Source: DASSTY01 sp035760645
Lineage (GTDB): Bacteria > Gemmatimonadota > Gemmatimonadetes > Gemmatimonadales > GWC2-71-9
DNA length: 64,000 bases
Assembly (NCBI GenBank): GCA_035760645.1
Contig: DASTSO010000136.1
Span: 7,279 to 71,278 of the forward strand
Direction: 5' to 3'
Part shown: positions 37,740 through 46,732 of the stretch, piece by piece
Numbering within the stretch: position 1 is the first letter of the stretch
How the letters are laid out: every line of letters begins with the position of its first letter
Program-made: the position numbers and the translations under genes
Notes under the pieces: generated by a model
What the model was told of the DNA's origin: nothing
Database searches by the model: none
What the model saw: only the letters and a program-made list of their open reading frames with translations

Positions 37740-38450
37740 ATGACCCGTCGTTCCCGTCGGGCCGCAGCCACGGCTGCGCTCGCCGCCCTCGCCCTCGCGC
37801 TCGCCACGCCCGCGCAGGCCCAGCGCAGCGGCGGCGGCCGCCTCGGCAGCACCACGATCACCGCCGCCGTGCTCGACCGCTTCCTCGCCGGCGCGCGCGC
37901 GGCGAAGGCGGCCGACGAGCGGGCCGCGCAGAACGCCGAGTCCGGGGCGCGGGCCGATTCGGCCGCCAACGCCGCCAAGGCGAAGACCTGGGCCGCGTGC
38001 CGCGAGCGCGTCCTGCGGGGCGAGCCGATCCCCGAGGAGGCGCAGATCGAGAAGCTGCAGAAGGAGATGATGGCGGCGCGGAGCGCCGGCAACGAGAAGC
38101 GCTACGCCGTGCTCGTGGATTCGGCCACGGCGCTCATGCACAAGGCGGAGGCGCGCATCCAGCCGAAGATCGACAAGGCGTGCGGCCAGCTGCCGGAGGG
38201 CTACGACGAGGACGGCGAGCCGACGTGGGGCGCGCAGACGTCGAGCGAGGGCGCGACGTGGGAGAGCGTGGACGCCGACTCGGTCATCGCCTCGCACGTC
38301 GGCGTGAGCGCGACCGAGTACGGGCTGCTGCGCGAGCGGATCGACCTCTTCCTCCAGGCGTCGTCGCCGCGCGCCAACGCGCTCTGGACGGCCGAGGAGC
38401 TCGCCGTGCTCCAGCGCTACCGCAGCCGGCTCGAGGCCGCGCTGCAGTGA
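37740..38450 (+). CDS. Exported helical protein, unknown
   Basis: Exported protein of 236 residues. Signal peptide AAATAALAALALALATPAQAQ, then a short Gly/Ser stretch and a long Ala/Glu/Lys-rich helical region (FLAGARAAKAADERAAQNAE, IEKLQKEMMAARSAGNEKRY) that could be a coiled coil. Two cysteines (AACRE, KACGQ) could pair. The C-terminus is again helical. No family recognised. It stands alone between nth and the glycosidase-like gene, whose GTG follows 7 bases after its stop, so the two may be one transcript. Confidence 0.72.
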   Translation: MTRRSRRAAATAALAALALALATPAQAQRSGGGRLGSTTITAAVLDRFLAGARAAKAADERAAQNAESGARADSAANAAKAKTWAACRERVLRGEPIPEEAQIEKLQKEMMAARSAGNEKRYAVLVDSATALMHKAEARIQPKIDKACGQLPEGYDEDGEPTWGAQTSSEGATWESVDADSVIASHVGVSATEYGLLRERIDLFLQASSPRANALWTAEELAVLQRYRSRLEAALQ

Positions 38451-38457
38451 TGCGGGC

Positions 38458-39414
38458 GTGAGCCGCGCCGCGCTCGCGGCGCTCGTCGTCCTGGGGCTCG
38501 GGGCCGCCGGTCCCGGGCCCCTGCCGCGTTCACAGCTCGCCGTGCGCGCGGACGACGCCTGGCGCGTCTGGTGGCGCTCCGACTCGGCGCCCGCCGTCTG
38601 GCGCGGCGCCGACCACCGGCTCACCGATGCCGTGCGCTTCACCCCCGCCGCGCCCGGCGTCGAATGGGCCGAGGTGCGCCTCGCCGGCGCCGGCGAGGCG
38701 TGGCGGATGGGGCTCGTCGTCGTGCGGCTCGACCCTGCGCGGCTCCGCCTCGCCCTCGAGGCGCGCCCGCGCGCCGACGGCTTCGGCGGTCGCTGGCGCG
38801 CCGACGCGGTGGCCGACGACGTGGTGCTCGCGGCGAACGCGGGCCAGTTCTCGGGCGCGCGCCCCTGGGGCTGGCTCGTGCGCGGGGGCCGCGAGCTGCA
38901 GACGCCGGGTTTCGGTCCCGCCGCGCTCGCCGTCGTGGTGGACACCGCGGGCGCGGTGCACTGGGTCGGCCCCGACAGCATCGCGGCCTGGCGGCCGGAC
39001 GCGGATCGGGGCCGGGCGGAGGGCCGCGCGGGCGGCGCCGTGCGCGAGGCATTCCAGAGCTACCCCGCCCTCCTCGTCGGCGACGGCGACGTGCCCGCGC
39101 CGCTCCGCGCGGCCGGCGGCGGCGTGGACGTCGCGCACCGCGACGCGCGCCTCGCCCTGGGCGAGACCCGCGACGGCCGTCTGCTCCTCGTCCTCACCCG
39201 CTTCCAGGGCCTGGGCGACGCCGCCGAGCTCCTCCCCTTCGGCCTCACCACCCCCGAGATGGCCGCCGTCATGGGCGCCCTCGGCGCCCGCCGCGCCGTC
39301 GCCCTCGACGGCGGCCTCTCGGCGCAGCTCTCGCTGCGCGATGCGGCGGGCGGGCGGCATGCCTGGCGGGGCTTGCGGCCGGTGCCGCTGGGGCTGGTGG
39401 TCAGGCGGCGCTAG
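38458..39414 (+). CDS. Phosphodiester glycosidase-family (NAGPA/DUF2233-like) exported protein
   Basis: Probable exported glycosidase of 318 residues. A signal segment (AALAALVVLGLGAAGPGPLP) precedes the domain, whose landmarks are VLAANAGQFSGARPWGWLV, the central FQSYPALLVGDGDV, the substrate loop HRDARLALGETRDGRLLLVL and the closing RRAVALDGGLSAQLSLR, which match the NAGPA-type fold of GlcNAc-1-phosphodiester alpha-N-acetylglucosaminidases and bacterial relatives. The usual start of the pattern NxGxF is conserved as NAGQF. GTG 38458 starts the signal peptide. The real substrate is unknown; a cell-wall or exopolysaccharide phosphodiester is a fair guess. Confidence 0.82.
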   Translation: MSRAALAALVVLGLGAAGPGPLPRSQLAVRADDAWRVWWRSDSAPAVWRGADHRLTDAVRFTPAAPGVEWAEVRLAGAGEAWRMGLVVVRLDPARLRLALEARPRADGFGGRWRADAVADDVVLAANAGQFSGARPWGWLVRGGRELQTPGFGPAALAVVVDTAGAVHWVGPDSIAAWRPDADRGRAEGRAGGAVREAFQSYPALLVGDGDVPAPLRAAGGGVDVAHRDARLALGETRDGRLLLVLTRFQGLGDAAELLPFGLTTPEMAAVMGALGARRAVALDGGLSAQLSLRDAAGGRHAWRGLRPVPLGLVVRRR

Positions 39415-39541
39415 GGCGGAAGGGCGGGACGGCGGGACGGCGGGACATTCGGCAAACGCGCGAGCCTCCGGTGCGGTCACCGGAGGCTCGTTCTCCATCG
39501 GGACCTCCCGCCGTCCCGCCGTCCCGCCTCTCCCGCCTGCC
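39415..39541. repeat. Intergenic inverted tandem-repeat element (8-bp type)
   Basis: Left arm GGGACGGC units (39420-39445). Core hairpin CGAGCCTCCGGTG (39461-39473), loop CGGT, complement (39478-39490), then TTCTCCATCGGGACC. The right arm has CCCGCCGTCCCGCCGTCCCGCC-type units to 39540. It separates convergent genes and could terminate both. Confidence 0.88.
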
Positions 39542-39543
39542 GC

Positions 39544-42363
39544 CTAGCGCCGCCCCAGCATCCGCTTCGGCGGCCCCCAGCCCGTCTGCCGCGTGAGCTC
39601 GCGGCGCACCTCGTCGGGCGGGAGCGGCCGGGCGAAGAAGAAGCCCTGGCCCAGGCCGCAGCCCAGCGCCTTGAGCGCCTCGCTCTGCGCGGCGGTCTCG
39701 ATCCCCTCGGCCACGGTCTTGAGGCGCAGCGTGTCGCCCAGGGCGATGATGGCGCGCGCGAGCACGGGGCGGTCGCTGCGGCCGCCCAGGGCGTCCACGA
39801 ACGACTTGTCGATCTTGAGGATGTCCACCGGGAAGCGCTGCAGGTAGCTCAGCGACGAGTAGCCGGTGCCGAAGTCGTCGATCGCGAGCGCCACGCCCCA
39901 GCCGCGCAGCCGCTGCAGCTTCTGCAGGGTGAGCTCGTCGTGGTCCATCAGCATGCTCTCGGTGATCTCGAGCACGAGAAGCTTCGGGTCGAGCCCGGTC
40001 ATGGCGAGCGCCGTCTCGACGTCGTCGATGAGCGTCGGGTCCTGCAGATGGCGGCCCGAGACGTTCACGGTCACGGTGAGCGCCTCGGCGTCGGGCGCCT
40101 CCTCCTGCCACTGCCGCGCCTGCCGCGTCGCCTCCTGCAGCACCCAGCGCTCGACCGGGACGATGAGCCCCGTCTCCTCGAGGATCGGCACGAACGTCGT
40201 CGGCTCGACCGCGCCGCGCACCGGGTGGTCCCAGCGCAAGAGCGCCTCGACGCCCACCAGCCGGCCGTTCGTCAGCTGTACGATCGGCTGGTACATCAGC
40301 GAGAACTCGCTCCGCTCCACCGCGCGCCGCAGGTCGGCCTCGAGCTCGAGCCGCTCGAGCGCGGCGGCGTGCATGTGCGGCTCGAAGATCTCGTAGCGTC
40401 CCTTGCCGCGCGTCTTGGCGATGTACATCGCGACGTCCGCGTTGCGGAGCAGGTCGTCGGTGGACTCCTCGCCCGTGTGGCTCGCGATGCCGATGCTCGC
40501 GCTCACGAACACTTCCTTGCCGTCGAGCGGGAACGGCTGGGCGAGCGCGGCCGTCACCCGCTCGGCCACCTGCACGATGTCGGGCAGGTGGTCGGCGTCC
40601 TCCACCAGGATGGCGAACTCGTCGCCCCCGAGCCGGGCGATCGTGTCGCCCTGGCGCACGCAGCGACCCAGGCGCGCCGCGGCATCGACGAGGAGCCGGT
40701 CGCCCATGGCGTGGCCCAGGCTGTCGTTGACGTTCTTGAAGTTGTCGAGGTCGATGAAGAGCACCGCCACGGCGTACTGCCGCCGCGGCGCGCGGGTGAG
40801 CGCGTGGCTCACCCGGTCGAGGAAGAGCGCGCGGTTGGCCAGATGGGTGAGCGGATCGTGGAAGGCCTGGTGCATGAGCTGCTCTTCCAGGGCCCAGCGC
40901 TCCGTCACGTCGCGCATGTTGACGACGAGGCCGCCCACCGTGGGCTCGTCGAGCAGGTTGGTGCCGCTGTTCTCCATCGAGAGCCAGCCGCCGTCGGCGT
41001 GCCGCATGCGCCACGAGCCGGCCACCGCCGCCTCCGCCTGGCGCGTCACCTCGTCGAGGAAGACGAGCACGCCGCCCATGTCCTCCGGATGCACCCGGTC
41101 GATGAGCCGGGTGCCGAGGAGCTCGGCCGGCTCGAGCCCGAAGACGCGCGCCACCGCGGGGCTCGCGAAGCGCACGGTCGAGTCGGGATCGAGGATCGTG
41201 ATGACGTCGGAGGCGTGCTGCACGAGGGCGCGGAAGCGCGCCTCGTTCTCGCGCGCGCTCGTCTCCCGCTGCAGGCGCAGGTCCTCGCGCACCGTCGCCA
41301 CCTGGCGGGCGAGCACGATGCCGGTGAGCGCCACGCCGCCCAGCACGAGACCCGTGAGCGCCTGGATGTCGAGCTCCACCGCCACCAGCACGAGCAGCGT
41401 GTAGCACGAGCCGATCGCCACGAGCGGCACCAGGCTCGTCGACGCGGTCGGCGGACCCGCGGCGGGGGCGCCCGCGGCCAGCCCGGCGGCCGATGCGCTC
41501 CCCGCCAAGCCGCGCGGCCGCCACGCGGCGCGGCCCTCGTGATGCTGCCACCAGGCGCTCACGCCGATCAGGCAGCAGCCCGCCATCCAGAGCAGCTCCA
41601 GCGAGCTGCCGCGGAAGAAGCTCCCCGCCTGCGTCTGATAGGCGTACATGACGTCGCCGATCAGATTGCAGAAGAGTCCGAGCCCGAGGAAGCGCAGTAC
41701 CGGATCGGCCCCGCCCGCCCGGCGCGTCCAGAGCGAGGAGACGCCGAGGATGAGGACGAGGTCGCCCATCGGGTAGGCGATGGTGACCAGCGTGCGCGCC
41801 AGGTCGAGCGGCCGCGTCGTCATCGCCGGCTGCAGGACGTAGAACCAGACGAGCACGGCGCCGCTCACCGCCACCACCGCGGCGTCGAAATAGAAGGCGA
41901 GCCACTCGCGCGTCGTGCGCCGGGGCTGCGGGAATCGGAGCAGGCCGACGAGGAAGGCGGGGAAGTAGAGGAGCGAGAGCGCTTCGGCGAGCCGGCCGAT
42001 CCACTCGCGCAGCCCGGTCGCGTAGTAGACGGCCGACGCGGCGTTGCCGCCGCCCAGGCAGACGAGCGCGGCCGCGAGCACGCCCCAGGCGAGCCGGGTC
42101 CGCCGGTCCAGCGTCCGCCGCCACCCGTTGCGCGCCGCGAGCGCCGCCACGAGCAGCACGGTGGGCACGAGGACGAGCTTCGAGACGAGCCCCCGCTGCA
42201 CGCCGCTGCGGTAGCCCACCGAGCTCCAGACCCCATACCCGAGCGTCAGCAGCACGGCGGCCGCCAGCAGCACCAGCCCCACGTCGAGCCGGGAACGGCG
42301 GCCGCGACGAAGCGGGGCGAGCAGGGCGGCGAGACGAGCGGGCCGGGACGGCCGAACTTCCAT
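39544..42363 (-). CDS. Membrane GGDEF-EAL protein with PAS sensor
   Basis: Cyclic-di-GMP turnover protein of 939 residues. The N-terminal 270 or so residues hold about eight hydrophobic helices (LDVGLVLLAAAVLLTLGYGV and others), then a PAS domain (FRALVQHASDVITILDPD), a GGDEF domain with intact ARLGGDEFAILVED, and an EAL domain with EALLRWDHP, NVSGRHLQD, LEITESMLMDH and AIDDFGTGYSSLSYL. Both enzyme signatures look intact, so synthesis and breakdown are both possible. I start at ATG 42363 (MEVRPSRPARLAALL) after GAGGT; an upstream frame to 42525 lacks a ribosome site. Single gene, divergent from the methyltransferase. Confidence 0.93.
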   Translation of the reverse strand: MEVRPSRPARLAALLAPLRRGRRSRLDVGLVLLAAAVLLTLGYGVWSSVGYRSGVQRGLVSKLVLVPTVLLVAALAARNGWRRTLDRRTRLAWGVLAAALVCLGGGNAASAVYYATGLREWIGRLAEALSLLYFPAFLVGLLRFPQPRRTTREWLAFYFDAAVVAVSGAVLVWFYVLQPAMTTRPLDLARTLVTIAYPMGDLVLILGVSSLWTRRAGGADPVLRFLGLGLFCNLIGDVMYAYQTQAGSFFRGSSLELLWMAGCCLIGVSAWWQHHEGRAAWRPRGLAGSASAAGLAAGAPAAGPPTASTSLVPLVAIGSCYTLLVLVAVELDIQALTGLVLGGVALTGIVLARQVATVREDLRLQRETSARENEARFRALVQHASDVITILDPDSTVRFASPAVARVFGLEPAELLGTRLIDRVHPEDMGGVLVFLDEVTRQAEAAVAGSWRMRHADGGWLSMENSGTNLLDEPTVGGLVVNMRDVTERWALEEQLMHQAFHDPLTHLANRALFLDRVSHALTRAPRRQYAVAVLFIDLDNFKNVNDSLGHAMGDRLLVDAAARLGRCVRQGDTIARLGGDEFAILVEDADHLPDIVQVAERVTAALAQPFPLDGKEVFVSASIGIASHTGEESTDDLLRNADVAMYIAKTRGKGRYEIFEPHMHAAALERLELEADLRRAVERSEFSLMYQPIVQLTNGRLVGVEALLRWDHPVRGAVEPTTFVPILEETGLIVPVERWVLQEATRQARQWQEEAPDAEALTVTVNVSGRHLQDPTLIDDVETALAMTGLDPKLLVLEITESMLMDHDELTLQKLQRLRGWGVALAIDDFGTGYSSLSYLQRFPVDILKIDKSFVDALGGRSDRPVLARAIIALGDTLRLKTVAEGIETAAQSEALKALGCGLGQGFFFARPLPPDEVRRELTRQTGWGPPKRMLGRR

Positions 42364-42605
42364 GCGGCGGGACCTCGGCTGCAAAGGACGACGACGTGCG
42401 TGACAGCGGACGGAACGGCGACCTGCGTGCCGGCGGCGTGCAGCGTGCGGCAAGGAGTTGCGCGACGTGGCAAGAGTCGAGCCGCACCCACCGCGAACCA
42501 GTCTAAGTGGTTGCGGTGTCGGCACCTGGGCACGCAGACCCCGGCCGGACCCCTCGCGCCCGGGTGCGGGTTTTCGCCAGAGTGGGACGGGGCTAGGTTC
42601 CGCAC

Positions 42606-43445
42606 ATGACTCTGCCGATGCCCCTGGCCTGGAGCGCGGTGGCCCGGGAGTACGCGCGCCACATCGTGCCCGGCTTCGTCCCCGCCGCCCGCGCGCTCTG
42701 CGCCTACCTCGACGTGCACCCCGGCGACCGAGTCCTCGACGTCGGCTGCGGCCCGGGCACGGCGGCGTTCGTCGCCCGCGAGCTCGGCGCGGACGCGGTC
42801 GTGGGCGTGGACTACGCCGAGGAGATGGTGGCCGTGGCGCGCGAGCGCGCGGCGGGCGACCCGCGCATGGACTTCCGTCTGGGCAACGCGCTCGACCTGC
42901 CGGTGCGCGACGGGATCTTCGACGTCGCCCTCTCCACCTTCGGCGTCATCTTCGCCCCCGACCCCGTGCGCGCCATGGCCGAGATGGCGCGCGCCCTCGG
43001 CCCCGGGGGCCGCGCGGGGCTCACCGCCTGGCCCGACACCGGGATCATGGGCGAGTACTACGCGATCGTCTACCGCTATCTCACGATGCCCGCCGCGCCC
43101 CACGACCCCCACAAGTGGGGCGACCCGGCACAGGCGCGCGCCTGGTTCGACACGGCGTTCGACGTCGCGCTCGTGCAGACCGTCACCGTGCCCTACGAGG
43201 CCGAGTCGCCCGAGGAGGCGTGGCGGATCTTCCGCGCCTCGGCGGGCCGCGCGGCGATCGCCTACCGCGAGCTCGACCCCGCCCCGCGGGCGCGGCTCGA
43301 CGCGGAGATGCACGCCTACTTCCGCCGCTTCGCCGGTCCCGGCGGCCGCGTCGTCTGGCCGCGCGAGGCGCTCGTCGTCTGCGGGCGCAAGCGCGAGCAC
43401 GGGGCCGCGTCGGGCGAGGCGAGCGCGACGGTGACGGCACCGTGA
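42606..43445 (+). CDS. SAM-dependent methyltransferase, class I
   Basis: Soluble Rossmann-fold methyltransferase of 279 residues. SAM-binding motif I is VLDVGCGPGTAAFVAREL, acidic motif II VVGVDYAEEMVAVA, and the post-I region LPVRDGIFDVALSTFGVIF is typical of the UbiE/type-11 group; ALGPGGRAGLTAW closes the core. Substrate is unknown: the C-terminal half (HKWGDPAQARAWFDTAF) is seen in many uncharacterised members. Its stop overlaps the GTG of the DUF255 gene (GTGA), so the pair is co-translated. The 242-base divergent gap upstream shows no clear motif. Confidence 0.85.
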   Translation: MTLPMPLAWSAVAREYARHIVPGFVPAARALCAYLDVHPGDRVLDVGCGPGTAAFVARELGADAVVGVDYAEEMVAVARERAAGDPRMDFRLGNALDLPVRDGIFDVALSTFGVIFAPDPVRAMAEMARALGPGGRAGLTAWPDTGIMGEYYAIVYRYLTMPAAPHDPHKWGDPAQARAWFDTAFDVALVQTVTVPYEAESPEEAWRIFRASAGRAAIAYRELDPAPRARLDAEMHAYFRRFAGPGGRVVWPREALVVCGRKREHGAASGEASATVTAP

Positions 43446-45577
43446 CCAATCAGCTCGGCGCCGAGCCGTCGGCCTATCTCCGCTCCGCCGCGCACCAGCC
43501 GATCCACTGGTGGCCCTGGGGCGAGGCCGCCTTCGCCGCCGCGCGCGAGGACGACCGGCCGGTGCTGCTCGACGTCGGTGCGGTGTGGTGTCACTGGTGC
43601 CACGTCATGGACCACGAGTCCTACGACGACCCGGCGCTCGCCGACTTCCTCAACGCGCACTTCGTCTGCATCAAGGTCGACCGCGACGCGCGCCCCGACG
43701 TGGATGCGCGCTACCAGCGCGCCGTGCAGGCGCTCGCGGGCCAGGGCGGCTGGCCCCTCACCGCCTTCCTCACGCCGGCGGGCGACGTCTTCTTCGGCGG
43801 CACCTACTTCCCGCCCACCGGCCGCTACGGCCGGCCGAGCTTCCGCACGGTGCTCGAGGCGGTGCTCACCGCCTGGCGCGAGCGCCGCGACCAGGTGAGC
43901 GAGCAGGCGGCGCTCGTGCGCGGCGCCCTCGCCGGGCATCTCGACGAGACCGCCGTGGGCGAGGTGAGCGAAGCGCTCCTCGACGGCGCCGTGGGGCAGA
44001 TGCGCGCGCTCTTCGACCCCAGGCACGGCGGCTTCGGCACCGCGCCGAAGTTCCCGCACCCGACGGCGCTCGAGCTCCTGCTCGTGCGCTGGCGCGACAC
44101 GCGGGACGCCGAGCTGCGCGCGGCGCTGCGCACGATGCTCGAGCGCACGCTCGACGGGATGGGACGGGGCGGGATCCACGACCAGCTGGGCGGCGGCTTC
44201 CACCGCTACAGCACCGATGCCGAGTGGATCGTGCCCCATTTCGAGAAGATGAGCTACGACAACAGCGAGCTCCTGCGCACCTATGCCGCCGCGGCCGCGG
44301 CGCTGGACCGCGCGGAGTACCGCGCCGTGGCGCGGGGCGTGGTGCGCTGGGTGCGCGAGGTGCTCGCCGACCCCGCGGGCGGCTACGGCACCAGCCAGGA
44401 CGCCGACCGCGGCCCCGGCGACGACGGCGACTACTTCACCTGGACCCTGGCCGAGGCCGCGGCGGTGCTCGCCCCCGCCGAGCTCGAGGTCGCCGCCGCC
44501 TACTACGACATCGGCACCGCGGGCGAGATGCACCACGATCCCGGCCGCAACGTGCTCTACGTCGCGGAGGATGTGGAGCGGATCGCCTCGCGCCTCGCCC
44601 GGCCGGCGGCCGCGGTGCGTGCGACGCTCGCCGCGGCGCAGCGGAAGCTCCGCGCCGCGCGCGACGCGCGCCCTGCGCCGTTCGTGGACCCGACGCGCTA
44701 CACCAACTGGAACGCGATGCTCGCCGGCGCGCTGCTGCGCGCCTGGCCCGTCCTCGCGGGCGCCGCCGCCGACCCGGATGCCCTCGACGCGGGGGCGGCC
44801 GCCTGGCCGCGCGATCACGCGCTCGCCACCCTCGGCCGGCTGCGCGCGGACGCGACCGACCCCGACGCGCCCGCGGGCGACGCGCTCGCCCACACGCCGG
44901 GCGGCGTCGGCGGGCTGCTCGACGACCAGGTGCACGCCGCGGCGGCCGCGCTCGACGCGTACGAGGCGACGGGCGACGACCCGTGGCTCGAGTGGGCCGA
45001 GGCGCTGCTCGAGCGCGTCTGGACCGACTACCACGACGAGGCGCGCGGCGGCCTCTTCGACGTCGCGCGCGGCCGCGGCGGCGAGGGACTCCTCCCCACG
45101 GCGGCCAAGCCGGTGCAGGACGCGCCCACGCCCTCGCCGCAGGGCGTCGCCGCCCTCGCCGCCTTCCGTCTTCACGAGCTCACCGGCGCCCCGCGCTGGC
45201 GCACCCGGGGCGAGGCGCTCGTGCGCGCCGTGGCGGGCCGCGCCGCCGAGCTCGGGCCCTACGCCGCCACCTGTCTGCTCGCCGCCGACTGGATGCTGCA
45301 CCCCGCGGCCCACCTCGTCGTCGTCGGCGCCGCGGACGACCCCGTCGCCGACGCGCTGCACCGCCGCGCGCTGGCCACCTGGCTGCCGCGCCGCGTCGTG
45401 CAGCGCGTCGGCCCCGACGCCCTGACGCGCCGCGCGTGGCCGCCCGCGCTCGCCGCCATGCTCACGCAGGGCGCGGGTGCGGGCGAGGGCGCCCGCGCCT
45501 ACGCCTGCGTCGGCGCCACGTGCTCGCTGCCGGCCGCGACGCTCGCAGATTGGGAGCAGGTGCTGGACAGGTGTTAG
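43442..45577 (+). CDS. DUF255 thioredoxin-like protein, YyaL family
   Basis: Large soluble protein of 711 residues, near the usual length. An N-terminal thioredoxin-like domain has the family's active site WCHWCHVMDHESYDDP and GGWPLTAFLTPAGDVFFGGT; the rest is an (alpha/alpha)6-barrel-like region similar to GlcNAc epimerase/glycanase folds (IHDQLGGGFHRYSTDAEWIV, HFEKMSYDNSELLRTYA, TSQDADRGPGDDGDYFTW). Biochemical role is unknown in bacteria; the mammalian relative is SPATA20. The stop codon TAG at 45575-45577 is also the first TAG of the following repeat arm. Confidence 0.93.
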   Translation: MTNQLGAEPSAYLRSAAHQPIHWWPWGEAAFAAAREDDRPVLLDVGAVWCHWCHVMDHESYDDPALADFLNAHFVCIKVDRDARPDVDARYQRAVQALAGQGGWPLTAFLTPAGDVFFGGTYFPPTGRYGRPSFRTVLEAVLTAWRERRDQVSEQAALVRGALAGHLDETAVGEVSEALLDGAVGQMRALFDPRHGGFGTAPKFPHPTALELLLVRWRDTRDAELRAALRTMLERTLDGMGRGGIHDQLGGGFHRYSTDAEWIVPHFEKMSYDNSELLRTYAAAAAALDRAEYRAVARGVVRWVREVLADPAGGYGTSQDADRGPGDDGDYFTWTLAEAAAVLAPAELEVAAAYYDIGTAGEMHHDPGRNVLYVAEDVERIASRLARPAAAVRATLAAAQRKLRAARDARPAPFVDPTRYTNWNAMLAGALLRAWPVLAGAAADPDALDAGAAAWPRDHALATLGRLRADATDPDAPAGDALAHTPGGVGGLLDDQVHAAAAALDAYEATGDDPWLEWAEALLERVWTDYHDEARGGLFDVARGRGGEGLLPTAAKPVQDAPTPSPQGVAALAAFRLHELTGAPRWRTRGEALVRAVAGRAAELGPYAATCLLAADWMLHPAAHLVVVGAADDPVADALHRRALATWLPRRVVQRVGPDALTRRAWPPALAAMLTQGAGAGEGARAYACVGATCSLPAATLADWEQVLDRC

Positions 45578-45693
45578 GGGCTAGGGGCTAGGGGCTAGGG
45601 CGTGGCCGAAGGGGGCCTGGATCGAGGAAGCCGCCACCGGCATGGAATCGTCAGCCCCTAGCCCCTAGCCCCTAGCCCCAGCACCTAACACCT
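45570..45693. repeat. Intergenic inverted tandem-repeat element (7-bp type), sharing a stop codon
   Basis: The left arm has three TAGGGGC units starting at the upstream gene's own stop codon; the right arm has GCCCCTA units (45654-45679). An outer inverted pair GGTGTTAGG (45570-45578) and CCTAACACC (45685-45693) extends the symmetry into the coding sequence. The core (45599-45652) shares GAGGAAGCCG...ACCGGCATGG with the element at 10366. It sits between two plus-strand genes. Confidence 0.83.
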
Positions 45694-45740
45694 GGCACCG
45701 GGCCCCTGCTAGCTTTCCCCGACCCCAGCCTGAGGATTCC

Positions 45741-46187
45741 GTGAAGACCGCGACGATCGAGACGAGCAAGGGCACCATCACCGCCGAGCTGTTCGACGAG
45801 GAGGTGCCGGGCACGGTGGCGAACTTCGAGAAGCTCGCCAACAGCAAGTTCTACGACGGGACGCGCTTCCATCGCGTCATCCCCAACTTCGTCATCCAGG
45901 GCGGCGACCCGCTCTCGCGCAACCCGGACGATCCGCGCGTCGGCACCGGCGGCCCCGGCTACAAGATCAAGTGCGAGACGCACCTGAACACGCATCGCCA
46001 CGTCGCCGGCACGCTCTCGATGGCGCACGCCGGCAAGGACACGGGCGGCAGCCAGTTCTTCATCGCGCACTCGCCGCAGCCGCATCTCGACCGCGTGCAC
46101 ACCGTCTTCGGCCAGGTGACCGAGGGGATGGACATCGTGAACCGGATCGAGAAGAACGACGAGATCCGCTCCATCCGCGTGCAGTAG
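45741..46187 (+). CDS. Cyclophilin-type peptidyl-prolyl isomerase
   Basis: Single cyclophilin domain of 148 residues without a signal peptide, so cytoplasmic. Catalytic region YDGTRFHRVIPNFVIQGGDP with the key Arg, then GTLSMAHAGKDTGGSQFFIA and HLDRVHTVFGQVTEGMDIV, where the tryptophan that binds cyclosporin in human CypA is His, as in many bacteria. It starts with GTG 45741 (VKTATIETSKGTITAELF). It speeds folding at prolines. The next gene follows by about 45 bases. Confidence 0.93.
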   Translation: MKTATIETSKGTITAELFDEEVPGTVANFEKLANSKFYDGTRFHRVIPNFVIQGGDPLSRNPDDPRVGTGGPGYKIKCETHLNTHRHVAGTLSMAHAGKDTGGSQFFIAHSPQPHLDRVHTVFGQVTEGMDIVNRIEKNDEIRSIRVQ

Positions 46188-46231
46188 GGCCGCGTCCCCG
46201 GCCCGCCGCGCCCTCCCGCCCCGAGCGCTCC

Positions 46232-46642
46232 CTGCTGGTCGACTTCGCGGTGCTCGCCGACTACGCCCTGATCGACCAGCAGGGCAAGCTCAGCGTTCTC
46301 GGCATCTTCCAGCACGTCTGGGCGCACGGCTTCCCGAGCGTGCACCCGCGCACCCACCTGGTGCTGCGGGTGCGGGGCCGCCGCACCGAGATCGGCACCC
46401 ACACGATCCGCATCCGCTTCGTCGACGAGGCGGGCACCGAGCTCATCGGCGGCGAGGGCACGGTGCAGTTCGGCGAGCCGCCGGCCGGGATCGTGGACGT
46501 CGAGGCGATCGCCGTCCTGGTCTTCGACATCCCGCTGCCGCAGCCGGGCCACTACGCCTTCGAAATCGGCCTCGACCGGGACGCCGTCGTGCGGGTGCCG
46601 CTCAGCGCCTCCACGACCGACCAGAGCCTCGACACCGCCTAG
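46232..46642 (+). CDS. DUF6941-like protein, unusual start
   Basis: A protein of about 136 residues similar to the uncharacterised family whose members begin VDFALLADHALID: here LLVDFAVLADYALIDQQGKL, followed by HPRTHLVLRVRGRRTEIG and FGEPPAGIVDVEA. It looks all-beta. No ATG, GTG or TTG lies between the cyclophilin stop and the conserved start, so I propose CTG 46232; the next upstream in-frame ATG (45971) is inside the cyclophilin gene and would give a basic junk tail. Function unknown. Confidence 0.68.
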   Translation: MLVDFAVLADYALIDQQGKLSVLGIFQHVWAHGFPSVHPRTHLVLRVRGRRTEIGTHTIRIRFVDEAGTELIGGEGTVQFGEPPAGIVDVEAIAVLVFDIPLPQPGHYAFEIGLDRDAVVRVPLSASTTDQSLDTA

Positions 46643-46732
46643 ACAATCCCCCCGTCCGGCGGTTAAACTCCGTTTTCATCCCAGCCCATTCCCCCGTCCC
46701 AATTCACATCGCAGTCCGCACGGAGTGCATCT